From Mesaphorura yosii (taxonomy: Eukaryota > Arthropoda > Collembola > Poduromorpha > Tullbergiidae), in assembly GCA_009869945.1 (NCBI GenBank), contig WIXG01000081.1, positions 62,001 through 126,000 on the forward strand: 64,000 nt of DNA, in the 5' to 3' direction. The notes beneath the pieces were generated by a model. The model ran no database searches, was not told the origin of the DNA, and saw only the letters and a program-made list of their open reading frames with translations. This document shows, one piece after another, positions 1 to 11,700 of the stretch. How positions within the stretch are numbered: position 1 is the stretch's first letter; every line of letters starts with the position of its first letter. A program made the translations under genes and the position numbers.

Positions 1-336
1 ACGCAAGAATCGCAAGAATCGAGATGGGTGGGCTTTGTTCTTTTTACAGACTTGCGTTGGGCTACGCTGGAGAGATGCGGATTTGCCATTTGAGAAAAGT
101 TGAGACGAGGGAAATAAGAACTTCAAAACAGAAGATTTGGTTGTTCGGAACTCCGTGCGTGCTTTGAAGTAGATCTTGTGGGAGGGTTCGATTGGAAAGT
201 GGAAAGGAACATTTAATTGAATTAATTAATTCTCAATTGACGTAATACCAATCACTGACCAGTTACTGATAACTCAACTGATAGAAAGCCTGGTGTAATC
301 TAAATCAAATCTACTTTCGGCTCGCACTACACTGAA
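1..336. other. 5' flank of mRpL52, no gene seen
   Basis: No coding exon is recognised here. The stretch lies just upstream of the mRpL52 start codon and presumably holds its promoter and 5' UTR. An open frame on the minus strand at 274-507 overlaps the mRpL52 first exon and has no recognisable product. Confidence 0.5.
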
Positions 337-969
337 ATGAGTTTCCTCGTCCGCACTCCTCGCAGTGTGATTCAACTGATAAAGCCTACGGGTGTACGAT
401 GTATTCATGGTATGTCCCGGTTTCACAGAAAAAGGCTCTACCCTGAAGACATTTCCAACTGGAGGAGAAGGTAAGGAAAAATGCATAGACGGGCATGGCA
501 CATGCATGGGTATTGAAATTACATGAAACCTGATCTGACCGGTTCGGTTAAATTGAATTGCATTGATTTTTCATAGGAAGGGACTTCCGGAAAACCCCAA
601 CGCTTATGGACAACTGACTGACTTGCCAGATTACACTTTCTTAGATGGACGAAGAACTCCGCCCACACGCGGACAAATTAAACGAGCAGCGACACAACGA
701 GAATTGACTGTAAGTCACCTTTAATGCTTTGGTGCTTGTTTTAGGATCATTGGATCATTTATCGGCTTTGTGTTTATATGTGACAGGAGCAAATCATGAA
801 ACTAACTGCAGAAGTCGACTACGCTGTGGAGAGACATATGAAAGCTCAAGCTGACGAGGCGACTAATCGAGAAAACATAATTAGAGAGAAACTTAAACCA
901 AAGTCAAAACCATTTGATACCGAGAAAGTGAAGTCTGGAGCTGGAGGTGAAGATGTCAACAGGAGTTAG
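337..969 (+). CDS. mRpL52: Large mitochondrial ribosomal subunit protein mL52
   Basis: Three exons (337-470, 577-709, 787-969) join in frame to give 149 residues. The core segment KGLPENPNAYGQLTDLPDYT followed by FLDGRTPPTRGQIKRAATQ matches the hallmark of mL52: a Gly/Pro motif, a [TS]-[DE]-L-P-D-[YW] block and a basic helix. The N-terminus is Arg/Ser-rich and hydrophobic, as expected of a matrix import signal. The ATG at 337 is the first in frame, and both introns have GT-AG ends. The protein would be a structural part of the mitochondrial large ribosomal subunit. Family members are roughly 100-125 residues, so this one has a slightly longer tail rich in Lys and Glu. An AATAAA follows the stop by about 80 nt. 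Confidence 0.93.
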
Positions 970-1994
970 CCGAGTTAGAAAGCTATGAATTAACATTGTT
1001 CACAGAGTTTGCTGATATTTAGCTAATCAAGTACATTTTTTACCAGTCGTAAATAAACTTAGGAGACCATGAATTACCACCGCCTTGTACTGTGATCATT
1101 CACGCGCAGTTATAAATCGGTGGTAGCGGCACTTCATTGCAATGGACACTCCAGAGTCCAGAATCATATTCAAGGTCCAGCGGTTGGGAGCTCGGTGACT
1201 TTTCCAATCGATGTAGCCACAAAATTCGAGCGTTTCTTGGCCTAACGCATATGACCCCTTATTCGCTTTGATAATACGCTAATGACGATAAAAATCCTGC
1301 AATAATAATCTTTTCTTAATATCTTGATAATAATTATTTCTCATTTGTGCCACCTCCAAAGTTAAGACCAAGTGTGAAAGAGCAGATTCTAGTGGGGCTT
1401 CCAGCTGAGACGACCTTCACGCGTGCATAAAAAAACAAAGTCGACTGAGAATACGTGCGGGTACGTTAAATTATAGGAAAACCTTAGAAAGAGAAAGGAA
1501 CGCGGCGAGGGAACATTGATAAGAGCTCACAGAAGGAGGCGATTCATTTTCATACAACCACGAGTCAAAAGTGTGAAGCCGCATGTGAAGCAGATTCCAG
1601 CCGTCACGATTACGATTTTCTTTTTAGCTCCGGCCTTGGCGGATAACGAAATGTTGCTTCGCAGTTCGCAGTAGATTAATAACCATTCCGCTATTACAAA
1701 ATCATTTCCGAGTAAAGTAGATTTTTTCTTTTTTGAGTCAAGTCGAATTTCAAGACTGCCACTTTCAACAATCACTCAACGCTAAACTCATCAAGGATCA
1801 ACTCATAATCTCGGTATCATACGAAGATCTTCCGATCGTGAGTGCCTCAACACCTTTGCTGTATTGGCATTTATTCACACGTTGGTTGGCCTTGAAGGCC
1901 TTGCCGGTACGACACAATCGTGTTGCCCTTTTTGCTTGTGTAGCTAAAGCTAAATTGACTAAATTGTGCATTGTTTTGTTCCAGGAGAGCCCTA
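970..1994. other. mRpL52 3' UTR and upstream region of the BTB gene
   Basis: Open frames on both strands at about 1.5-2.1 kb overlap each other and show no known family. A TTCCAG just before 1986 may be the acceptor of a 5' UTR intron of the BTB gene, because the coding frame has no further upstream ATG with good context. Confidence 0.4.
1052..1057 (+). terminator. Poly(A) signal for mRpL52
   Basis: A canonical AATAAA lies 82 nt after the mRpL52 stop codon, in the expected orientation. This is a sequence match only. Confidence 0.6.
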
Positions 1995-4095
1995 ATGGCA
2001 TCGCAGATGGTAACCCTTCGTGTGGTGGAACCACCAATGAGCGAACTGCTGACGCAGCTCCAGCGTGCGAGGCCGATGGAACTGTCGACTGCTGATGTAA
2101 TTGCATTCTCACTTATTAAAATATTAAATAATTTCAGTACTTCAGCACATAACAATCGGAGTATTTTCAGGTTATCCTGATGTGTGACGATGGATTCGTT
2201 CCGGTTCATTCGGTTGTCCTCAGACAAGCATCTACCTTCTTTTCGGATCTCCTCACCGACTATTTTCAGGAGGTTATTTCCGAATTTTCTCAGTTGATCA
2301 TCGTCAACATTTGTGCAACTCTCACAATTTGCTTATTTGGTTTTAGAATACCCGATGTGGAATTGTTCGAGTACTTCTACCAGATTACAAGGCTGTTGTG
2401 GTTCAGAAGGTTATCCAAGTACTGTACAGTGGCGTCGTTGACGTTGAGGATTCGGACGACATAAGCTTAGATGACGTGAGGGAAATTACGGACGCGTTCA
2501 AGATGACGGATAGTATGACCTACAGTCCTATTGTGAGGAGGGACCAATATCTACCTATTTTGTACTACGAACGGGAACGAAAGCGGAATTATACAATCAT
2601 AGATAATGGACAAGTAGGGGATGCCGATGACCCAAGTGAAGAGGAGCATAGACGGTTTAATGTAATTCAAGAGATTAAACGGGAAGGAGATATCAATGAA
2701 AGCTCAACGGAGGAGAACCCAGAAGAACAGGCGCGAGTGTCAGTGGTGAGTGAAAAATTAACAAAACAAAGGAAGAACACGGAGAAGAAAAATACAAACG
2801 ATTCCAATCAACAACCAACTTTGCGGGAAAAGAACGGAAGGCAAGGAAAGAAGACCACCGATGACGAAGGCACGGAAGAACTCTTCACTCCGCCGTCTCG
2901 GTCGAGGCCAAGCTCTCCACCAGCGAAACGGGCATTACGCCCACGAACTCCACTGAAAGCCAAGGCACAGAAGAAACCGAACCGAGGAATGCCGATAAGA
3001 AAAGCTGCTAACTTAAAGCCGTCTTCTAAGCAAGTCTACACATCGGAATCTTTAGAGATGGAACCAGAAACTGACACAGGCGACGACGAATCCGAGGAGG
3101 TGATGCCAAAGCGTCGACGAACAAGGACATTCCGTTCAAAACGGGCCGCTGCTAGTGCTCCGAAGAAGGCTCCTCCGACCAGAGGAAGGGTCACCTTGCT
3201 CTCTTGTTTTCAATCCGTTGGTGCAAAGACACCAACACAGAGCGTGGGTCCAAAGCGCACTGAAGAGCAGGTGCAGGCGAAAAAGCGTTCTGCCACTGCC
3301 ACTGGAAACATTCGCAAATTCGCACGAGTCCGAACGATTTCGGATTCGGAGTCAAGCAAAGATGGCACTGACGAAGACAACAACGATAATGACAATGGCA
3401 ATGATAACGACGATGCTGAGTATGTGTCATCAGGCGATGGAGACAATGACGATTCTGACTACGCAAATAAGAAACACGCAGAATTCATGGAAGCTGCGAA
3501 GAAATGTAACAAATGTGGAAAGACATATGACAGCCCGAGGGAGGCTTCAGTTTGTGTGACTGGTAAGTTTTTCTATTGCATTACGTGATGAGTTTCCAAA
3601 CTTGTTTAAATTACGCTGAGCTTTTGTTTCTTTGAATAAACAGAAAAGCACAAGATGGTCCGATGTTACTACTGCTTCAAGGTACTGCAAAATACCGAGA
3701 AACTATTTGAGCACTACGAAAATGGCCACAAGAAGGCTGGCAAGCAAGGACACCTACTCTGCAAGTTTTGCCAACAGGTCGTTTCTTTCAAGTCTGTCTC
3801 GACACATGTTATCAGTAACCATTTGTTTGACAAGAATAAGAAACCAAACGGACGGACTCCAAGTACTTCGACTACCGGACGGCCTGGTCGATCGCCGACA
3901 ATCGCCACTGCCAATGCAAACTCCAAGACTAACGCGAATAAGAGAATGCCTGTCGAAACAAGCAGCGAAAATGAGGAGGATTCTGACAACTCGGACTCTG
4001 ACGAAGATGAGGCTTTGATGGGCGGTGGGAAATTGGTTGTAAGAAGGAATACTTCGTCCGGAAAGAAGAAATACAAAATGGGTCTGAACCGTTGA
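1995..4095 (+). CDS. BTB/POZ zinc-finger nuclear protein
   Basis: Four exons (1995-2096, 2171-2272, 2347-3562, 3644-4095) give 623 residues. Residues about 35-100 form a BTB/POZ domain: VILMCDDGFVPVHSVVLRQA, then FFSDLL, then VRVLLPDYKAVVVQKVIQVL-YSG, as in insect BTB-ZF factors. A long low-complexity middle rich in Lys, Ser, Glu and Asp carries several basic clusters that could act as nuclear localisation signals. The C-terminal part has zinc fingers: C-x2-C at CNKC, interrupted by intron 3; a C2H2 finger starting CYYC and ending HYENGH; and another starting CKFC and ending HVISNH. The tail is acidic, then basic. The first finger lacks an obvious second histidine. The likely role is a chromatin-bound transcription regulator that dimerises through BTB. 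No named orthologue is recognised. Confidence 0.85.
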
Positions 4096-4842
4096 CCAGT
4101 TTGAATTTGAGCTGTTTCTTCCGCGATGTAAAAACCGGTCTAACTATTGTATTTTTGTGACTATTTTTTGATTGTCACTTCTCTACATTCTGTTCACCTT
4201 TCAATACTTCTTTGAAGCCTGCCTTCCTGGCTGCAGTACTTTTGTGTAAGTCGTTCCAGCCGGACTGGGAACAATCTGTGCCTTAGTCCAATCAAATGAA
4301 CTGATACTAAGATTTATTAAGCTTAAGATTCTAAGTGACTAATTTATATTCCTATTTATGTTTACATAAACATATGTATCAATTTTGGAACTATTCATGA
4401 CGAAACAATAAAATAAATAAAATTAGATATTTTCTCATGAGATGTTGAATCGCTTGGGCTTTGCTGCCTGCATTCTAGTTGCATTCTATTCTAAGCGCGT
4501 GTAAAAAAAAGTCAAAAGTAAAAATAGACGCGTAATTCGTAAACGCACGATAAGGGATTCCACTCGCACCTCACACATGTCGACATTGGCAGTAATTATT
4601 TTTGGACTTCTGCCAGGCGACGACAACTCGACTCGACTACGTCCCTCTTTTCTACTTTTATTGCTTCTCCAGTCTCCAGTCGAAAACCTAGCAAACTGAG
4701 TTGAAGATTGCTTTACCCAAATTCTCTGCTTTTATTTTTTGTTCCTGCTTCTGTTTCGGATTATCTTTAACTTTATAAGGAATTGTAAGCGCAACAATGG
4801 ATTGAAGTCGCCTCGCCGTCAAAGTCAAAGAAAGAACGAAAG
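4096..4842. other. 3' UTR of BTB gene and upstream region of STMP1-like gene
   Basis: A run of overlapping AATAAA motifs near 4405-4420 probably marks the end of the BTB gene transcript. The remainder is AT-rich and no coding exon is seen. The last part before 4843 probably holds the promoter and 5' UTR of the following microprotein gene. Confidence 0.5.
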
Positions 4843-5194
4843 ATGTTCTGGACAATCCTCACGTACATTTACAATTCCATTCTGGTCATTTTCATCGCCG
4901 TGCATCTGCTTGTAGGTGCCTTTGTAAGCTGGCCAGAGTGACTTTCCTGGAAAAGCTTTAGAATTAATTTTGAAGGACCTTATTTTCTGTTTTCTCGGTA
5001 TGCAGATGTGCTTCGCCGTCGGCCTCTATCTCGGCATGTATTTATGCCAGAATTACCAGATTCCAAGAGTCGACGAGCCACACCGGCTTTGGGAGAGACT
5101 CCTGACATTTCTGGAGCAGTACCGAAAACCAATCGAATCGATCGATGCAGATGTCGGCAGAACAAAGTCAAAAAGCCTACAGGATTTGGATTAG
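4843..5194 (+). CDS. STMP1-like short transmembrane mitochondrial protein
   Basis: Two exons (4843-4923 and 5006-5194) give 89 residues. Donor GTAAGC at 4924 and acceptor TGCAG before 5006 keep phase 0. The second exon begins MCFAVGLYLGMYLCQNYQIP. This matches the DUF4535/STMP1 core: a G-x3-G membrane helix followed by a [AC]-Q-N-Y-x-[IV]-P turn and a charged helix. STMP1 is an inner mitochondrial membrane microprotein that affects respiratory complex activity. The first exon adds a second hydrophobic stretch (ILTYIYNSILVIFIAVHLL) absent from the roughly 47-residue vertebrate protein, so two membrane passes are predicted. Alternatively the second-exon ATG at 5006 is the true start. The family call is good, the start is uncertain. 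Confidence 0.7.
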
Positions 5195-5370
5195 CAATTA
5201 GCAACGATAAGGAGAAGGTAACCTGTTTAATATATTTAATCATAATGTAGAAAACAATTTTGATACAACATTGCTTACTTCCTGCTAACTGCTTTATACT
5301 AACCGTCGAAATGCGTATGAATAAATGCCGGTCATTTGATTTTAGACCAGCTTGACAATTTTATGGCTTC

Positions 5371-7269
5371 TTATTTCGATGTAGCATCAGCACAAGAAGA
5401 ATTTTCTACGTCTGCATTCACCGTCGCAGTTGCTTCAGAGTCTTCAGTTTTTTCAGCTTCCCCATTTACTATCTCGACATCCTCCTCCTCGTCGTCATCT
5501 GCCAAATTTTCCTCATCAGACTCCTCACCCAATGAATCACAACCTTCCTCCAGCGCTTCTGGATGTGTACGCCGTAGTTCACGCTCTTTCTCTACGAATT
5601 TCTCCGCGATTTCCTGCAATAATAAGATCATAAGAGTCGGTCAGTGCTCAGAAATGAGATGAGGATGAGGCGAATTCAATAAATGACTTGAGCTCTAACC
5701 TGTTCTGACTTCAACCTCAAACGATCATTCTCTTCCAATTTCGCAGCCAGTTCCGGTGACTCCAATGCGGGGTCAGGAGGTCCCTTGCCCAGAAGTACGG
5801 ATCCACAAGCATCATCGGGATATCCGTTTTGAACTGAATCCACCACCCTTTTGTCTCGTATTTTCTTCATTACCTCTTTGAAAAGCCTCTCGGCTGCAAG
5901 AAAAGTTTGTTAACAAACCACTGACCATTGACGACTTCGAGTTGCCCGAGAATTACCAGTGGAATTAATTTGTTGAGCGTCAAGGCTTTGATTATGCTGG
6001 ATAGCAGCGCTTTCTACAACTTCTTTCACCTGGAAGAACGCTGGAGCGACGTCTCTCTGTCCCGAATTTACAAAATCTTCAACAGCCTTCCCTATTTCCG
6101 GGAACTCTGTCACTACAAGTTACAGAATTTTAGATATTTAGTCCTAATAAATTGGCAATGAATCAATTAGCAGAAGAACTTACAATTTTCAGACAACTTA
6201 ATTCGACGTTCGATCGCCCTGCCAGATTTCGTGGAGTACTTCTTGAAGTTGCACAGAGCCTTGTAAGAGTTGTAGCATTTCTTGCTGAGCCTGTCTCTAA
6301 GTAAGAAAGAAGAATTCTCCTCGTCATCTAAATCCACTTCCTCCTCGCCGAGAACCTGCATTTCCTTCGCCTTTTCTGTTAGTAACATCTGTAGTGCTAT
6401 TTCGTCTCCGTTTTTCTTCGGACTTCCACTGCGAGGACGAGTTCTTTTGTTGCCGCTACTTTTCTTTGCGGTTGACGCCGACGTCGGCAGAGATAGTTGG
6501 GAATGAGATCGTTTCGTAGCAACCGAACCCGAAAAGGAAGCAGAGGTTCCCGGAACTTGTTCCAAACCTTGGCGAGGAATTTTCGTTGCTTCCTTATCTT
6601 GAACCTCGGCTGCGTCTGAAGGCTGTTGACCACATATTGACGTGCATATTAATATTAATATCAACGAAAATATGATCGCATTGAAGTCAATCTTCTTACC
6701 TGTCCGTTGGAAGTGACATTAAGCCTGTATGTGGGTGAAATTTCTGCACTTGGTTGGGACTTCTCGTTGTCGGTTTCGTCGGGTGGGAAGGTCTCGTTCA
6801 TTTCTTCGTCAGAGGATAATGTGACTTCTTGGATTTTACGCACAGGCAATGGAATGTTTGCCATGTAAGGTTCCATTGTTGTCAAATCTGTGATTTTCCC
6901 TCCCTTTTCGATCTTACGATTATTTTGCTGCAACAGACTTCTCAAGAAATCTGGCTTTGGACCTCTGGATCTATTCATGTACGAATATGGCAACTCCTGA
7001 ATTATTTCCAGACCATCTGGGTCATGAGTATCCCTTTGCGCCTTATTGCCTAGCCCGTCGTTATTCTTCTCCGACTCGTCTTCGTCATCAGAGTCGGATA
7101 TAGTAATTTCTTCAATTGGTTTGTTTTCCACCGCCGTGGGCAGCACTTGGATTTCTTCTGACTCCTCTTCCAGGGAATTAGCCCGAAAACCAGCTGTTCC
7201 TCCGCCACCGCTCTCAACTGTCGCGGGTATGCTGCTCTCAGGAGTTGCAGCTACACCAACGATAACCAT
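5371..7269 (-). CDS. DAXX: DAXX-like histone H3.3 chaperone
   Basis: Five exons on the minus strand (7269-6700, 6622-6184, 6112-5957, 5893-5700, 5613-5371) give 533 residues. Residues about 270-480 match the DAXX histone-binding domain. Examples are KSGRAIERRI (vertebrate TGRVIEQRI), the EFPEIGKAVEDFVNSG helix, the KEVVESAAIQHNQSL helix, and DPALESPELAAKLEEN (vertebrate DPALSDPVLARRLREN). An acidic run follows, as in DAXX. The N-terminal 190 residues are disordered and carry two SUMO-interaction-like motifs (ITISDSDDE and VTLSSDEE). The N-terminal four-helix bundle of vertebrate DAXX is not evident. DAXX deposits H3.3-H4 at repetitive chromatin with ATRX and acts at PML bodies in vertebrates. 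The ATG at 7269 is the first in the exon frame, so a further upstream exon cannot be excluded. Confidence 0.9.
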
Positions 7270-8765
7270 TGCTTGTACCAAATCTTGTCTTGGAATGTAT
7301 CTTCTATTCAATAATGGCAATCATCGATCGCTGTTTTCGCGTTCAGTGTCTGTAGCCTGTGAATAATGAAGGACATGGTTTCATATTTCATTGAATGGAC
7401 TCCAATTTACGAATATCCGCTCAAAATACTGCTCACTGACCTGACTGACTAGACGAACCAGCGGCTAATCTGCAAATCACATTCTATGATACTATGATTT
7501 TAATCACCGTCTGCTGCGTCTGTCAAATCAACAATAACAGCATGAATTGTAAACGTGATGTTGATTTAGGTCAAAGAACGACTGCTGGTCTTTTTGAACT
7601 GCAGATTCCCTCATTTCCCTGACGTAACAGTAATTCGTACGCGTACTCGTCGCAAATACATGAAATGAGAAAAAAAATCTCATCGATCCCGTCTCAAGCC
7701 CTCGCTCAATCAAGGGCTTTATGCCAGCAGCTTTTGACTGACTTTTAACATTATCCGGTAATCCGACGAATTTGGTCAAATCGGGTCTGTGCAAGAGTTC
7801 ATTTAATTTATTGCGCTTTCGCTCTTCGGTAGGATGAGACTACGCGATACACGATGCACGAGCCATTACGAAGTCCAAGAGCGATTTAGTTTTGAATTGG
7901 TAAAAATATTACAAGGCGAATAAACAACATGTACTGACAAATAGTTATTAGAAATTAAGACACATGCATTGACAGAATCCAGCCAAACTGCCACAATGCA
8001 ATTTTTAACCAACTCATCACAAAAGGCATTAAATTGCTGACACTTGCAAAAACTGGAGAACTCAACATAGTTTCAGTAAACAATTCGTACATTTTTGCAA
8101 AGTTGCAAAGACCTAACAAAGATGTAAAATCTTGCTGCAGCTTACCATCACACTTGCTTGTTTTGCTAAAAGGCGACACACGCACAAAAGCTTCGGCTTG
8201 TTTTCTTGTTCCTTCAAAGCTTGAAATGGTGTTTACATCTTTCTTGATTATAACATTTCATATCTCGAGAATCGCGACTCGCTTAGCACAAATCCATTTA
8301 TCACTTTCTGAGGAGTCTGTAATGAGAGACGCCCTATGAAAACCCACAATATTTGAACCCTGCATTTTATGTTGTCGAATTGTCTTTGCACGAATCGGTA
8401 AAGTAGTTCAAGCAAAATTAATCTGGACTTGATTTGGTTTGACTGACTATTGACAGATTGACAGTTTAGTTAATTCTATTGGTACTCGATTTCGTAAGTC
8501 TCGATTTTAAAATCGTGACTGCGACTCCTGATACGTGAAAATGAGACTGGAAATTGAAGACGTGGTCAGCCGGCGATTGTAATTGAGCCATTCTAATTGG
8601 CAACAATTGGACGGAACGCGAAATTGTAAGGTTTTGTTTTGGTAACTGCTGAGTAATTCTGAGTTGATTAATTTTCAATTTCGTGCATTCTGTAATCTAA
8701 CCTTATGTCTACTGCGTACAGGTGCAGATAGTTTCGATGGTTAATCCTGCGCCAACATCGCCAAC
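7270..8765. other. Intergenic region between divergent DAXX and CMTR1-like genes
   Basis: About 1.5 kb separates the two divergent starts. Short open frames at 7528-7794, 7955-8185 and 8034-8339 overlap on opposite strands, have no recognisable domains and lack clear splice partners. The region presumably holds both promoters. Confidence 0.45.
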
Positions 8766-11700
8766 ATGAGTAAGATAACAGAAGTTCCCAAGTACGTAAT
8801 TAACAACATCAACGAGCTCCTGAGTCAAGCAGGAGAACAGGTTAGTTCTCTGAATACTGAATACGAAATTTGTACTCAGCTTGCGAATACTGTACAAGTA
8901 ACCGGTACTTGTTTGTTTGACAGGGATGCCTAATTGGTGACATTCCGCAAGCTTATTTCACAACATTCAACTCATCAATTTACGTGGAACGGTATGGATT
9001 CAAAAACTGGGGCGAACTCCTTACAAATCAGCAGCTACGTCCTCATGCAAATGTATTCGATAATGGACAACGTGTCAAAAGCACAAAATTTGGAAATCCA
9101 AACCAGAACAGCGTGCAAGTGCTTCAGCCTCATGTTATCAGCACAGGCAGAGGAGCCAGTACCAGCACCAGCCAGATCCCTGGATCAAATGCTACTACAT
9201 ATAGTGACTTTGGCCTTCCATCGAGCAGCCAGGCGGCTCCTGCTGCAAGTGTTACTGACTTTTCAGTGGTAAGTTAAAGTTATGATCGTGATTGAAGATA
9301 AAATTGAATGATTAATTTTTGGATTGGGGTTGAAGCGGTCGCAAGCCACTAGTGGAAATCGAAAACCAGGGCCGGACGAAGACATGGAAATAACATCAGA
9401 AAGTGATTCAGGCAACACGGATCTGACACACGTTACAATTACGGCTGAAAATCAGGTTAGTCGGTTACTGGGATTACTCCATACCGTTAATGTTCATTCT
9501 TTTGATTTTTCCTCGACGATATTTACAAGAATGACGTACCTGTCTTTCACTCATAGAATCGACTTCAATCTCTGAGACATTCAATTAAATGGATTCAGAG
9601 AGAGATGGGCAGCGTACATCTGGATTTCAACGCCTTGATCTTGGAAAGAGAAATGAAAAATGCGGAACCCGCAATGTTCATTGATTGTACTTTCTGCGAC
9701 AGAGAAGTACTGGAACGACTAATGGACGTTAAGGTTAGGAAATATTATTCGGCTTCGCATCTTATTGTTTTGTATTTACTACTAAGTGTTCGCGTAACGA
9801 TAACATAATTTTTAAAAATTTATAGGCTAGCGTGAAGAGAGTCAGCACCGTGAAGTTTGCTGAAGTGAGAAACAAATACAATCAATTTGAATTTGACAAA
9901 GGCTCCATTTTCCAACACGGATCAGCGATAAAGATGGCCAACATTGATGCTCTGATGGGATACGCTCTGTCAAATCCGAAGAACCCGGACGGCTCCACGA
10001 TGCTGGGCCCGAATGAATTGCTTTACTTCGCGGATGTCAATGGCGGCCCCGGTGGACATGCTGAGTGAGCCTTTACAGTCTTTATACTTACACGCTTCAG
10101 AAACATCGAGTGGTGGAGAGCCTCTATTCAAATTTCTATATTTTTAACCCTTTCAAGATACTTTCTTTGGAAGAAAAAGTGGCAGGCCAAAGGGTTTGGT
10201 ATCACTCCAAGAGGCCAAGATGACTACAAACTTGAGCAAGCTGAACACTTTCCAAAGGAAAGTTTTGAAACGTTCTATGGTGAGGATCCTGAAACAGAGT
10301 GTATTGCATTAGTTTCATAAAAGAACATTAGTTTTCATTTCTTTCATAGGTGAAAATGGAACTGATGGTGATGGCAAGATCGCGCGTCCAATAACTATGA
10401 GCAAGTTTATCACCTTCGTGAAGCAAAGCACAGATGAAAGGGGAGTACACTTTATGATTGCTAGTGGGGTAAGTTCCAATCTTTTCGAAGTTTTGCATTT
10501 CTTCATCGCCAATTCTTGAGTAGTTTAAGTGAAGAAAAAATTTCCCATTTTTAGGGTGAAACAGACGCCTCGATGGACGAAGATCAGAAGGAGATTCGTT
10601 GCAAATACGAGTTCCTTGCTCAGTTGTTGTTGGCTCTCAAAATCGTTAGACAAGGTATTTAACCAGAAAGTGATTAAACTTAAGGTTAGTTAATTTATGT
10701 GTTTGCTCTTCTAGGCGGACACTATGTCACGCGCATTTACGACATGTACACTCCATTCACTGTGGGGTTGATATATTTCATGTATCGAACCTTTGAACAA
10801 GTGGCTGTATTCAAACCAGAATCCTCTTTGCCAGCCAGCTCGGAGAAGTACGTCATTTGCAAGTGGAAGAAGCCAGACTCGCAGTGCAATGAAATCTCCA
10901 ACTACTTGAGTGAGTGTCACAAAGTGGACTGGCTCACCCGCCGGAACTTGAAGAGAGGGCAGGAAGACTTCGCGGAAATTATTCATCTGCTCAATCCGAC
11001 GCGTTTGACAGAAAGCTATCGATTCTATCAGTACATCCGCACAACAAACCTGGAGTAAGTTTAAATTACTTGAATTTTACACTTGTTGATGTGTTCGAGG
11101 AGTCAATTAGACGCGAGACCAAAATTTGTACCTTCGGAGTGCATTGTTTAAATTCGGAAGACGGAGCAGGAATTCCAATTGTGGCGTAATCATCTTCGAA
11201 AGTGGATTTGATTTTTTGGAGATTTGGAGCATTTTTTTCGTCTTCGCATCGTCCATCATAGCATGACTGTATCTAATTCATTTGCGTCGTTGTCTGCATT
11301 AACCAGGTTGGGAAGACGCCAGATTAAAGATACAGAAGGCCTGGTTAACAACATTCGCATGAACCAGCATACGCTTTATATCGAGAAACGTTTCCAAGAA
11401 ATCCAGACGAAATGCTTGCAACTTTGGGGAATTCCGACGAAAGTGCGCGAGAAGCCCAAGTACGCCAAGGCGACGACTGCCAAGATTCGAGGGATAAAAC
11501 TGCTGACTCCGTACCCCCACGGTAAGCTCAGGAATGCGGTGAGTAAGCTCACCTGTTTACTGTTTACAAAAACTTCTACGAGCTACTCTGAATTCCTTCA
11601 GATTTCTTCAGCAAAACCGAAAGTGAAGGCGAAGTTGCATTGTTCACGAGTAATATTACCACCGAGCTAAAACGCCCCAAGGAATGGCGCTTCATGACTG

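Noticed and set aside
170-200. GGTTCGATT word resembling a tRNA T-loop
   Set aside because: No matching acceptor stem, D-arm or anticodon arm could be drawn around it. No tRNA gene was found anywhere in the window by eye.
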